NCBI RefSeq assembly: GCF_023734135.1
Contig: NZ_AP025730.1
Coordinates: forward strand, 5,022,001 to 5,086,000
Length of the DNA: 64,000 nt
Direction of reading: 5' to 3'
Origin: Sphaerotilus microaerophilus
GTDB taxonomy: Bacteria; Pseudomonadota; Gammaproteobacteria; Burkholderiales; Burkholderiaceae_C
In this document: piece by piece, positions 8,272 to 15,347 of the stretch
How the letters are laid out: every line of letters begins with the position of its first letter
Numbering within the stretch: the first letter of the stretch is position 1
Program-made: the position numbers and the translations under genes
Notes under the pieces: model-generated
What the model was told of the DNA's origin: nothing
The model's input: the letters and a program-made list of their open reading frames with translations, nothing else
The model's database searches: none

Positions 8272-9195
8272 TCAAACCTTGCTGAGCCACTCGGCGTACT
8301 TGGCGTTGCGGCCGTTGACGATGTCGAAGAAGGCGCTCTGGATCTTCTCGGTGATCGGGCCGCGCGAACCGGCCCCCAGCTCGATGCGGTCCAGTTCGCG
8401 GATCGGCGTCACCTCGGCGGCCGTACCGGTGAAGAAGGCCTCGTCGCAGATGTAGACCTCGTCGCGGGTGATGCGCTTCTGCACGATCTCCAGCCCCAGG
8501 TCGCGGGCGATGTGGAAGACCGTGTTGCGGGTGATGCCGTTGAGCGCCCCGGCGGACAGGTCGGGCGTGTAGATCACGCCGTCCTTGATGATGAAGAGGT
8601 TCTCGCCCGCCCCTTCGCTGACGAAGCCGGCCGAATCCAGCAGCATCGCCTCGTCATAGCCCTCGTCGGTGGCCTCCATGTTGGCCAGGATCGAGTTGGT
8701 GTAGTTGCTCACCGCCTTGGCCTGCGTCATCGTGATGTTGACGTGGTGGCGGGTGTAGCTGGAGGTCTTGACGCGGATGCCGCGCTTGAGGCCCTCTTCA
8801 CCCAGGTAGGCACCCCAGGGCCAGGCAGCGATCATCACGTGGATGGTGTTGCCCTTCGGGCTCACGCCCAGCTTCTCGGAGCCGATCCACACCAGCGGGC
8901 GCAGGTAGCAACTCTCCAGGTTGTTCTCGCGCACCACGGCCTTCTGGGCCTCGACGACCTCGTCGAAGGCATAGGGCATCTTCATCCGCAGGATCTTGGC
9001 GCTGTTGAACAGACGCTCGGTGTGCTCGCGCAGGCGGAAGATCGCCGTCCCGTTCACGGTGTTGTAGGCGCGCACGCCCTCGAAGGCGCCGCAGCCGTAG
9101 TGCAGCGTGTGGGTCAGCACATGGATCTTGGCGTCGCGCCAATCCACCATCTGCCCATCCATCCAAATCTTGCCGTCGCGATCGTCCATGCCCAT
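8272..9195 (-). CDS. ilvE: branched-chain amino acid aminotransferase
   Basis: 307 residues from the ATG at 9195 (an alternative ATG lies two codons later). PLP class IV fold: HYGCGAFEGVRAY near residue 33, substrate loop, the PLP-lysine in TMTQAKAVSNYTNS (residue ~160), and EGAGENLFIIKDG followed by LNGITRNTV. It carries out the final transamination in valine, leucine and isoleucine synthesis and the first step of their breakdown. It is the first gene of a minus-strand run ilvE, zf-CHCC, GT9, purU. Confidence 0.95.
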   Translation of the reverse strand: MGMDDRDGKIWMDGQMVDWRDAKIHVLTHTLHYGCGAFEGVRAYNTVNGTAIFRLREHTERLFNSAKILRMKMPYAFDEVVEAQKAVVRENNLESCYLRPLVWIGSEKLGVSPKGNTIHVMIAAWPWGAYLGEEGLKRGIRVKTSSYTRHHVNITMTQAKAVSNYTNSILANMEATDEGYDEAMLLDSAGFVSEGAGENLFIIKDGVIYTPDLSAGALNGITRNTVFHIARDLGLEIVQKRITRDEVYICDEAFFTGTAAEVTPIRELDRIELGAGSRGPITEKIQSAFFDIVNGRNAKYAEWLSKV

Positions 9196-9278
9196 GTGAG
9201 GTCCCTTCGATTGGGTCTGTGATTGTATGCGTGCACAGTTGGCACGCCGGTCACCGGACTCCCGGGCACCCGGGCGAT

Positions 9279-11180
9279 TCAGCCACGCCGCTGCCGCTCG
9301 CTGCGCTTGTAGCCGATCAGCGCGCGCAGCCGGTTGGGCGCCACCGGCTTGTAGAGCAGGTGGCAGCCCAGTGCGCGGGCCATGGCCTCGTCCTGCGCAT
9401 CGACCTGCCCGGTGACCATGATGACGCCCAGCTCCGCGCCGAACGCCGCGCGCAGGCGCTGCACCACCTCGGCGCCGCTGTGGCCCATGGGCAACTGCCG
9501 GTCGACGATCAGCAACTCGGGCACCGGTGCCCCCTGCGGCCGAGCCGCCAGCCAGCCGTCGACCTGCACCAGGCTGTCCAGCCCGACCACCTCAGCTTCC
9601 CAGCTGAGCAGCAGGACGCACATCGCCTCACGCACCGCCACATCGTCTTCCACCACCACGATGCGGCAGCCCGACAGCGTGCGCACGGGCGTGGCGAGGC
9701 CATCTGCCGGCTCGACCTCACGTGAGCGAGGCTGCCCCACGGGCAGCGTCAGCGTGACGACCGTGCCCCGCTGCGGCTGAGAGGCCAAGTCGATCGGCGC
9801 GCCCATCAGCTGCGCCAGGCGCCGCACGATGGCCAGCCCCAGCCCGCTGCCGCCGCGCCGCGGCGCCGCCAGGGCGTGGGTATGGACAACCTGGTAGAAC
9901 TCGTCGAAGACATGCGCCTGCGCCTCGACCGGGATGCCGATGCCGCTGTCCCAGACCTGCAGCAGCAGCCGGTCGCCCCGGCGGCGGCAGCCGACCAGCA
10001 CCCCGCCGTCCTCGGTGTAGCGCACCGCGTTGGACACCAGGTTGCGCAAAACACGCTCCACCAACACCGCGTCGCCGTGCACCCAGTGCGCGCACCCCCG
10101 AAAGCGCAGCGCCAGCCCCTTGTCGAAGGCCAGGGGCTCGAAGTGCAGGCGCAGCCGCGCGTAGACCTCGGCGATCGGGAAGTCCTGCACCGCCAGCTCG
10201 ACGCCCCCGGCATCGAGGCGGCTGAGGTCCATCAGCTCGCCGAACAGCGACTCCAGCGCCGCCACCGACTCGGCGATGCGCCCGGCCAGCAGCGCCGTCT
10301 CGTCCTCGCGGGCGCGCTGGCGCAGGGTTTCGGTGAACAGCGACAGCGCGTGCAGGGGCTGGCGCAGGTCGTGGCTGGCCGCGGCGAAGAAGCGCGTCTT
10401 GGCCCGGTTGGCCTCCTCGGCCGCGGCGCGGGCCTGCTCGGCTGAGGCTCGGGCCTCCTCGGCCGCCGCCTTCTCGATCGCCAGCTGGTCGGCCAGCTGC
10501 TCGTTGCCCACCTTCAGCGCCAGCAGCTCGCCGAAGGCCTGCCGGTACTGCCGGCCGATCACCAGGGTCACCAGCAGGCCACCGACGATCAGCCCGGCCA
10601 TCGGCAGGCTGTCGGGCAGGCCGTCGGCCGCCACGTGCGCCACCATCGGCACGAAGCACATCAGCAGGTAGACGACGAAGACACGGTAGCTGGTTGCCGG
10701 CGAGCCGATGCAGTAGCTGTACACCAGCAGGATCAGCGCGGTGCTCTGCAGGCTGTGGCCGTCGTCGTAGAAGGCCGCCACCGCCAGCGCCCACACCGCC
10801 CCGCAGGCCAGGCTGGTGACGTTCCAGGCCTGCTGCCAGCGCCGGTAGGCCTCGGTCGACGCCGGCCGGGAGGCCGCATAGCGGCGTGCCACCGCCACCC
10901 GCGCACCCCACGCGGCGGCAAACAGCAGCAGCCAGCCCAGCAGCAGCCAGCGCGGCGCCGAGCCCCGGCACAACGTGATGACCGCCACCGCCCCCAGCGT
11001 GTGGCCGAGCAGGGCTGCTGGCGTGCGGGCATAGAGGCTGGCCGTGAGATCCGGGTCGGGCCGGTCGCTGTGCGCCAGCCGGTAATCGGGTCGCACCCCC
11101 AGCGCGGCCATGCGCTGGGACCAGCGCGGCGCGGCGGGCAGGCGATTCGGGCGTTGCGGTTGGTGCGAGTGGTCGAGCAC
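9279..11180 (-). CDS. hybrid sensor histidine kinase / response regulator
   Basis: 633 residues. Residues ~50-215 hold about six membrane segments; a coiled coil rich in Ala/Glu covers ~220-262. The phosphoacceptor box is ASHDLRQPLHALSLF (H near 270), followed by the ATPase motifs (N box LVSNAVRYTEDG, WDSGIGI, GGSGLGLAIVRRL). A receiver domain covers ~505-625 with the acidic pair VVVEDD, phospho-Asp in LLIVDRQLP and the lysine in YKPVAP. The DLRQPLHAL box is that of the large HK group common in Burkholderiales. It follows the LuxR-type regulator by 15 bp; together they form a two-component system for an unknown signal. Confidence 0.88.
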   Translation of the reverse strand: MLDHSHQPQRPNRLPAAPRWSQRMAALGVRPDYRLAHSDRPDPDLTASLYARTPAALLGHTLGAVAVITLCRGSAPRWLLLGWLLLFAAAWGARVAVARRYAASRPASTEAYRRWQQAWNVTSLACGAVWALAVAAFYDDGHSLQSTALILLVYSYCIGSPATSYRVFVVYLLMCFVPMVAHVAADGLPDSLPMAGLIVGGLLVTLVIGRQYRQAFGELLALKVGNEQLADQLAIEKAAAEEARASAEQARAAAEEANRAKTRFFAAASHDLRQPLHALSLFTETLRQRAREDETALLAGRIAESVAALESLFGELMDLSRLDAGGVELAVQDFPIAEVYARLRLHFEPLAFDKGLALRFRGCAHWVHGDAVLVERVLRNLVSNAVRYTEDGGVLVGCRRRGDRLLLQVWDSGIGIPVEAQAHVFDEFYQVVHTHALAAPRRGGSGLGLAIVRRLAQLMGAPIDLASQPQRGTVVTLTLPVGQPRSREVEPADGLATPVRTLSGCRIVVVEDDVAVREAMCVLLLSWEAEVVGLDSLVQVDGWLAARPQGAPVPELLIVDRQLPMGHSGAEVVQRLRAAFGAELGVIMVTGQVDAQDEAMARALGCHLLYKPVAPNRLRALIGYKRSERQRRG

Positions 11181-11195
11181 GCCGGCCCTCGCCCT

Positions 11196-11987
11196 TCAAC
11201 CACGCACCGGGCGCAGTGCCTGGCGGCCGCCTTCCTGCAACTGGCTCACCGCCAGCACCGCCTGGGTGCGTGAGTTCACCCCCAGGCTGCGCAGCACCGC
11301 TGCCACGTGGTCCTTGACGGTCTCGACCGACAGGTTCAGCTCCCGCGCGATCACCTTGTTGGACTTGCCCTGCAAGAGCAGGATCAGCACCTCGCACTGC
11401 CGCGTCGTCAGGCCCAGGCCCTCGACAGACAGGGGCGCCGTCGCGGTGCCCGCAGGCGGGGTGCTGCGCGGCGGTGCCGGCGCGCTGGCGGATGCCACAT
11501 CGAAGTCGACCACCGCGGTCTGCGAGTCGTTCGACAGCGGTCCGACATCGGCCAGGGGGGGGCCGACACTGTCACCGCGCAGGTAGGCCATCGGCGGCAC
11601 GTAGATGCCGCCAGAGATCACCAGGTGCAACGCCTCGAAGAGCAATTCCGTGCTGGCCCGCTTGGGCACGAAGCCCATCGCGCCGCCGTCGATCGACTGG
11701 ATCACGTCGCTGGCCCGCTCGGAGCCCGAGATCACCACCACCGGAATGGCGGGGTAGCAGGCCCGCAACTCCGCCAGCAGGTCGAAGCCAGGGATGTCGC
11801 CCAGGTTCAGATCCAGCAGCAGCAGATCGAAGTCCGGCTCACGCCGCAGCGCGCTGCGGGCCTCCACCGCCGACTCCACCCCGACCACCACGACGTCCTC
11901 GGCCAGGTCGCGGATCACGTGGCGTATGGCCGACAGGATCAGCGGGTGATCGTCGATCAGCAGGACCTTCATGTTCTTCTCCGCCAT
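11196..11987 (-). CDS. LuxR/NarL-family response regulator
   Basis: 263 residues, start at ATG 11987 or the second ATG five codons later (MKVLLIDDHPLIL). Receiver domain at ~5-125 with DDH, phospho-Asp in DLLLLDLNLGDIPG and KRAS; a low-complexity Ala/Pro linker at ~155-185; and a C-terminal LuxR-type helix-turn-helix at ~190-255 (LTTRQCEVLILLLQGKSNKVIARELNLSVETVKDHV). It should bind DNA when phosphorylated by the adjacent kinase. An inverted repeat 54 bp upstream may be its own operator. Confidence 0.88.
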   Translation of the reverse strand: MAEKNMKVLLIDDHPLILSAIRHVIRDLAEDVVVVGVESAVEARSALRREPDFDLLLLDLNLGDIPGFDLLAELRACYPAIPVVVISGSERASDVIQSIDGGAMGFVPKRASTELLFEALHLVISGGIYVPPMAYLRGDSVGPPLADVGPLSNDSQTAVVDFDVASASAPAPPRSTPPAGTATAPLSVEGLGLTTRQCEVLILLLQGKSNKVIARELNLSVETVKDHVAAVLRSLGVNSRTQAVLAVSQLQEGGRQALRPVRG

Positions 11988-12040
11988 GAACCGCAGCTGC
12001 GGGGCGGTACTTTTACACGCCTTGACGAACTGGATCGTAA

Positions 12041-12056
12041 GGGTGTAGGGACACCC
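12041..12056. promoter_or_regulatory. inverted repeat GGGTGT-N4-ACACCC, possible operator
   Basis: Perfect 6-bp arms around AGGG lie in the 212-bp gap between the LuxR-type regulator and the kefF-like gene. A further ACACCCCC follows at 12064. The position is suitable for control of the minus-strand two-component genes, but no binding protein can be named. Confidence 0.3.
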
Positions 12057-12199
12057 TCAGACACCCCCAAAAGGTGGATCCCAATTGCAGATGAATTGGT
12101 GTAATAGACCGCACCCACAAGGCATGGGAAACCCGCGCGCCCCGGCCACCGCCGCGCAACACTGGCATGGCGGCTTGGTGGCCTGCGACACTCGCCGGC

Positions 12200-12853
12200 A
12201 TGACGAAAACGCCTCTGCCCAAGGCCCGGGTGCTGGTGCTGGCAGCCCACCCCGACCTGCGCCGCTCGCGCGTCAACCGCCGCCTGCTGAACCAGGCTGG
12301 CACGCTGGCCGCCGCGGGAGCGCAGCCCATCGAGGTCCGCGACCTCTATGCGCTCTATCCTGATTTTGCGATCGACGTCGACGCCGAGCAGGCGGCGCTG
12401 CGCCAGGCCGACCTGATCGTCTGGCAGCACCCGCTGCAGTGGTACAGCATGCCCGCGCTGATGAAGCTCTGGGTCGACGAGGTGCTGCGCCACGGCTGGG
12501 CCTACGGCCACGGGGGCCACGCCCTGGCCGGCAAGGACCTGTGGCTGGTGCTGTCCACCGGCGGCAGCGAGGCCGCCTACCACCCGACGGGCTACAACCG
12601 CCACTTCTTCGACGCCTTCCTGCCGCCCTACGAGCAGACCGCCGCCCTGTGCGGCCTGCGCTTCCTGCCGCCGCTGGTGCTGCACGGTGCACTGCGCGTC
12701 GGCGAGGCCGAACTGGCCGCCCACGCGCAAGCCTACGTCGAGCGGCTCGCGACCTACCCCGCCTGGCCCGAACTGGACGACCTGCCAGGCTGCGACGCCT
12801 GCGACACCCCCGACCAGGACCGCCCGGCGGCCCGGCAGGAGGACCGCGCATGA
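12200..12853 (+). CDS. kefF: KefF-like NAD(P)H oxidoreductase, ancillary to KefC
   Basis: 217 residues from the ATG at 12200 (MTKTPLPKARVLVLAAHPDLRRSRVN). Flavodoxin-like fold: FMN-binding start VLVLAAHP, then LIVWQHPLQWYSMPALMKLWVDEVL and LSTGGSEAAY, as in KefF/MdaB/YwrO. In E. coli KefF is a quinone reductase that binds and activates KefC. Its stop overlaps the start of kefC (ATGA), so the two are translationally coupled, which supports the assignment. Confidence 0.85.
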   Translation: MTKTPLPKARVLVLAAHPDLRRSRVNRRLLNQAGTLAAAGAQPIEVRDLYALYPDFAIDVDAEQAALRQADLIVWQHPLQWYSMPALMKLWVDEVLRHGWAYGHGGHALAGKDLWLVLSTGGSEAAYHPTGYNRHFFDAFLPPYEQTAALCGLRFLPPLVLHGALRVGEAELAAHAQAYVERLATYPAWPELDDLPGCDACDTPDQDRPAARQEDRA

Positions 12854-14682
12854 CCTCGAACTGGCTCACGCACAGCCTGGTCTTCCTCGGCGCCGCCGTG
12901 ATCGCCGTGCCGCTGGCCCGCGCGCTCGGGCTGGGCGCCATCATCGGCTACCTGGGCGCGGGCATCGCCATCGGCCCCTTCGGCCTGCGGCTGGTGGACG
13001 ACCCCGACACCACCTTGCACTTCGCCGAGTTCGGCGTGGTGCTGATGCTCTTCCTCGTCGGCCTGGAGCTGGAGCCGCGCCGGCTCTGGGCGCTGCGCCG
13101 GCCGATCTTCGGCGCCGGCAGTGCGCAGCTGCTGGCCTGCGCCGCGGCGCTGGGCGGGGCAGCGGTGCTGGCTGGCGTGCCCTGGCGCTGGGCGGTGGTG
13201 GCGGCGCTGGGGCTGGCGCTGTCGTCCACCGCGGTGTCGCTGCAGGTGATGGGCGAGCGCAACCTGCTGCCCACCCGCAGCGGGCAGTCCGGCTTCGCCA
13301 TCCTGCTGTTCCAGGACGTGGCGGCCATCCCGATCCTGGCGCTGCTGCCGCTGCTGGGCCGCAAGGGCGAGGCCTCCGGCAACCCCTGGGCGGACGCGGC
13401 CGAGGCACTGGGCGTGGTGGTGGCCATCGTGCTCGTCGGCCGGCTGCTGTTGCGCCACGGCCTGCGCTGGGTGGCGGCCAGCCGCACGCCGGAGGTCTTC
13501 ACCGCCGCCTCGCTCGGCCTGGTGGTGGGCATCGCGGCGCTGATGCAGGCGGTGGGCCTGTCGATGGCACTGGGCGCCTTCCTGGGCGGCGTGCTGCTGG
13601 CCGAGAGCGAGTACAAGCGCGCGCTGGAAACCGACGTCGAGCCCTTCAAGGGCCTGCTGCTGGGCCTGTTCTTCATGGCCGTGGGCATGAGCATCGACTT
13701 CGCCGCGCTGCGCCAGCACCCCTGGATCGTCGCGGCGCTGCTGCTGGGCTTCATGGCGCTGAAGGCACTGGTGCTGGCGCTGCTGGCCCGGCGGCTGGAC
13801 CTGCCCGCGGTGGAGCGGCCGGTCTGGGTGCTGCTGTTGGCGCAGGGCGGCGAGTTCGCCTTCGTCGTCTTCCAGCAGGCCACGCAGGCGGGTGTGTTCC
13901 GCGACGAGGTCGGCTCGGTGCTGACCGGCGCAGTGGCGCTGTCGATGCTGCTGACGCCGCTGCTGCTGGTGGCGCTGGACCGCTGGATCGCCCCGAGGTT
14001 GGCCGCGGCGAAGGGGGCGGCCGCACCAGCACCGGAGCACCCCCTGGACGAGCCGCAGGACGCGCCGGTCATCCTCTGCGGCTACGGCCGCTACGGGCAG
14101 ATCGTCGGCCGGCTGCTCTACGCCAGCGGGCACAAGGTCACCATCCTGGAGCACGACGCCGACCAGGTGGCGGTGATGCGGCGCTTCGGCTTCCGCGTCT
14201 TCTATGGCGACGCGACCCGGCTCGACCTGCTGCGCACCGCCGGGGCCGAGCAGGCCCGGGTGATCGTGGTGGCGGTGGACGACGTGGACCAGAGTCTAGA
14301 GATTGTCGACTTGGCGCAGGCCCACTTCCCGCAGGCGCAGCTGGTGGTGCGTGCCCGCAACGTGCAGCACCACTACGCGCTGCGCGAGCGCGGGGTCGTG
14401 CACATCGAGCGCGAGACCTTCGAGTCCGCGCTGGCCAGCGGGCGCAGCGTGCTGGCGCTGATGGGCCACGAGCCGCACCGCGCCTGGCAGCTGGCGATGC
14501 GCTTCCGGCGCTTCAACCATGCCATCGTCGAGCGCACCTGGCCACATCGGCAGGACACCCGGAAACTCGTCGCCCTGGCCAAGCAGGGCAGTCAGCAGCT
14601 GGAGGAGCTGTTTGCGCAGGAGCGCGCCGACCGGGCCCAGCGGCCCGGCAGCGGCGGCTGGGACAACGGCGCCAGGCCCTGA
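12850..14682 (+). CDS. kefC: glutathione-regulated potassium/proton antiporter KefC/KefB
   Basis: 610 residues. Residues ~1-380 are a CPA2 Na+/H+ exchanger domain with about 12 membrane segments, including the ion-path motif FLLFQDVAAIPILALLPLLG-like region and GAFLGGVLLAESEYKRALETDVEPFKGLLLGLFFMAVGM. Residues ~405-520 are a TrkA-N (RCK) domain with GYGRYGQIVGRLLYASGHKVTILEHD. A charged C-terminal tail follows. It exports potassium in exchange for protons to acidify the cytoplasm during electrophile stress, held shut by glutathione. It is coupled to kefF. A fragment resembling its last 30 residues occurs at 17671-17760. Confidence 0.92.
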   Translation: MTSNWLTHSLVFLGAAVIAVPLARALGLGAIIGYLGAGIAIGPFGLRLVDDPDTTLHFAEFGVVLMLFLVGLELEPRRLWALRRPIFGAGSAQLLACAAALGGAAVLAGVPWRWAVVAALGLALSSTAVSLQVMGERNLLPTRSGQSGFAILLFQDVAAIPILALLPLLGRKGEASGNPWADAAEALGVVVAIVLVGRLLLRHGLRWVAASRTPEVFTAASLGLVVGIAALMQAVGLSMALGAFLGGVLLAESEYKRALETDVEPFKGLLLGLFFMAVGMSIDFAALRQHPWIVAALLLGFMALKALVLALLARRLDLPAVERPVWVLLLAQGGEFAFVVFQQATQAGVFRDEVGSVLTGAVALSMLLTPLLLVALDRWIAPRLAAAKGAAAPAPEHPLDEPQDAPVILCGYGRYGQIVGRLLYASGHKVTILEHDADQVAVMRRFGFRVFYGDATRLDLLRTAGAEQARVIVVAVDDVDQSLEIVDLAQAHFPQAQLVVRARNVQHHYALRERGVVHIERETFESALASGRSVLALMGHEPHRAWQLAMRFRRFNHAIVERTWPHRQDTRKLVALAKQGSQQLEELFAQERADRAQRPGSGGWDNGARP

Positions 14683-14687
14683 ATCTC

Positions 14688-14704
14688 GCCGCACCGAGTG
14701 CGGC
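14688..14704 (+). terminator. GC hairpin after kefC, possible terminator without T-run
   Basis: GCCGCAC-CGA-GTGCGGC is a perfect 7-bp stem with a 3-base loop placed 6 bp after the kefC stop. It has no following T stretch, so it may act as a Rho-assisted or mRNA-end stabilising hairpin. Confidence 0.35.
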
Positions 14705-14806
14705 ACCACCTCCTTGTGTGCGGCAGCGCACGGACAGGCCCCGGCCCCGCACCCAACATCGGGTGAGGCACAGCCTGTGCCCCCTGACGCAGAAACAAGG
14801 AACACG

Positions 14807-14941
14807 ATGTCCAAGAAGCTACAACGCGGCAACAAGGAAGCAAAGAAGCCCAAGCAGGTGCCTGGCGTGGTGGTCAAGCCGGGTGCGCCCGTCCCTGGCC
14901 TGCCCGGCCTCCCCGCAGCGCCGGCTGCACGCAAGAAGTGA
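14807..14941 (+). CDS. small lysine-rich hypothetical protein
   Basis: 44 residues, preceded by AAGGAACACG before the ATG. The N-terminal half is strongly basic (MSKKLQRGNKEAKKPKQVPG), the second half is Pro/Gly/Ala (PGAPVPGLPGLPAAPAARKK). I recall similar tiny basic proteins in other beta- and gammaproteobacteria, but have no function to offer. Good ribosome-binding site and a clean start support that it is real. Confidence 0.6.
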   Translation: MSKKLQRGNKEAKKPKQVPGVVVKPGAPVPGLPGLPAAPAARKK

Positions 14942-14966
14942 CTTGGCTGGCCCGCTGACGCACGCC

Positions 14967-15236
14967 ATGCAGCCCGACGAAGCCTTCTTTCACCAGCCCT
15001 CCGGCGCGGTCCGTTTCTGGGTCGTGATCGGTGACGCCCAGGTGGGCGCCTCCGTGGCCATGCAGACGCTGCACTACCGCTACCAACCCCAGCGCAGCGA
15101 CGACGACGCGTTGGAAACCTACCGCGCCCATGTCGACGAGATCCACGCCGCGGTACGCCGCCGCGTGGCCGGCGGCTCCATCGAGCCCGTCATGCTGCGC
15201 GAACCGGACCTGGCGCCACGGCCGCCCGCGCGCTGA
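14967..15236 (+). CDS. DUF1488-like small protein
   Basis: 89 residues starting MQPDEAFFHQPSGAVRFWVVIGDAQVGASVAMQTL. The layout (a short beta-rich start with VRFWVVIGD, a basic helix with DALETYRAHVDEIHAAVRRRV, and IEPVMLREPDL at the end) resembles DUF1488 proteins. The function is unknown. It begins 25 bp after the lysine-rich small gene. Confidence 0.55.
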   Translation: MQPDEAFFHQPSGAVRFWVVIGDAQVGASVAMQTLHYRYQPQRSDDDALETYRAHVDEIHAAVRRRVAGGSIEPVMLREPDLAPRPPAR

Positions 15237-15347
15237 GGCGCGGCGGTCACCGGCGCACACCTTGTCATCGCGCAGACCCGGCGGGCCGGCCCGGCCCCAC
15301 ACTGGGGCCATGCGGGCCCCTTCGCCCGCAGGAAAGTGGCGCTCCCC

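Noticed and set aside
14807..14941. Extension of this frame upstream to 14519
   Set aside because: The upstream part overlaps the KefC tail in another frame and has shadow composition; the ribosome-binding site supports the start at 14807.
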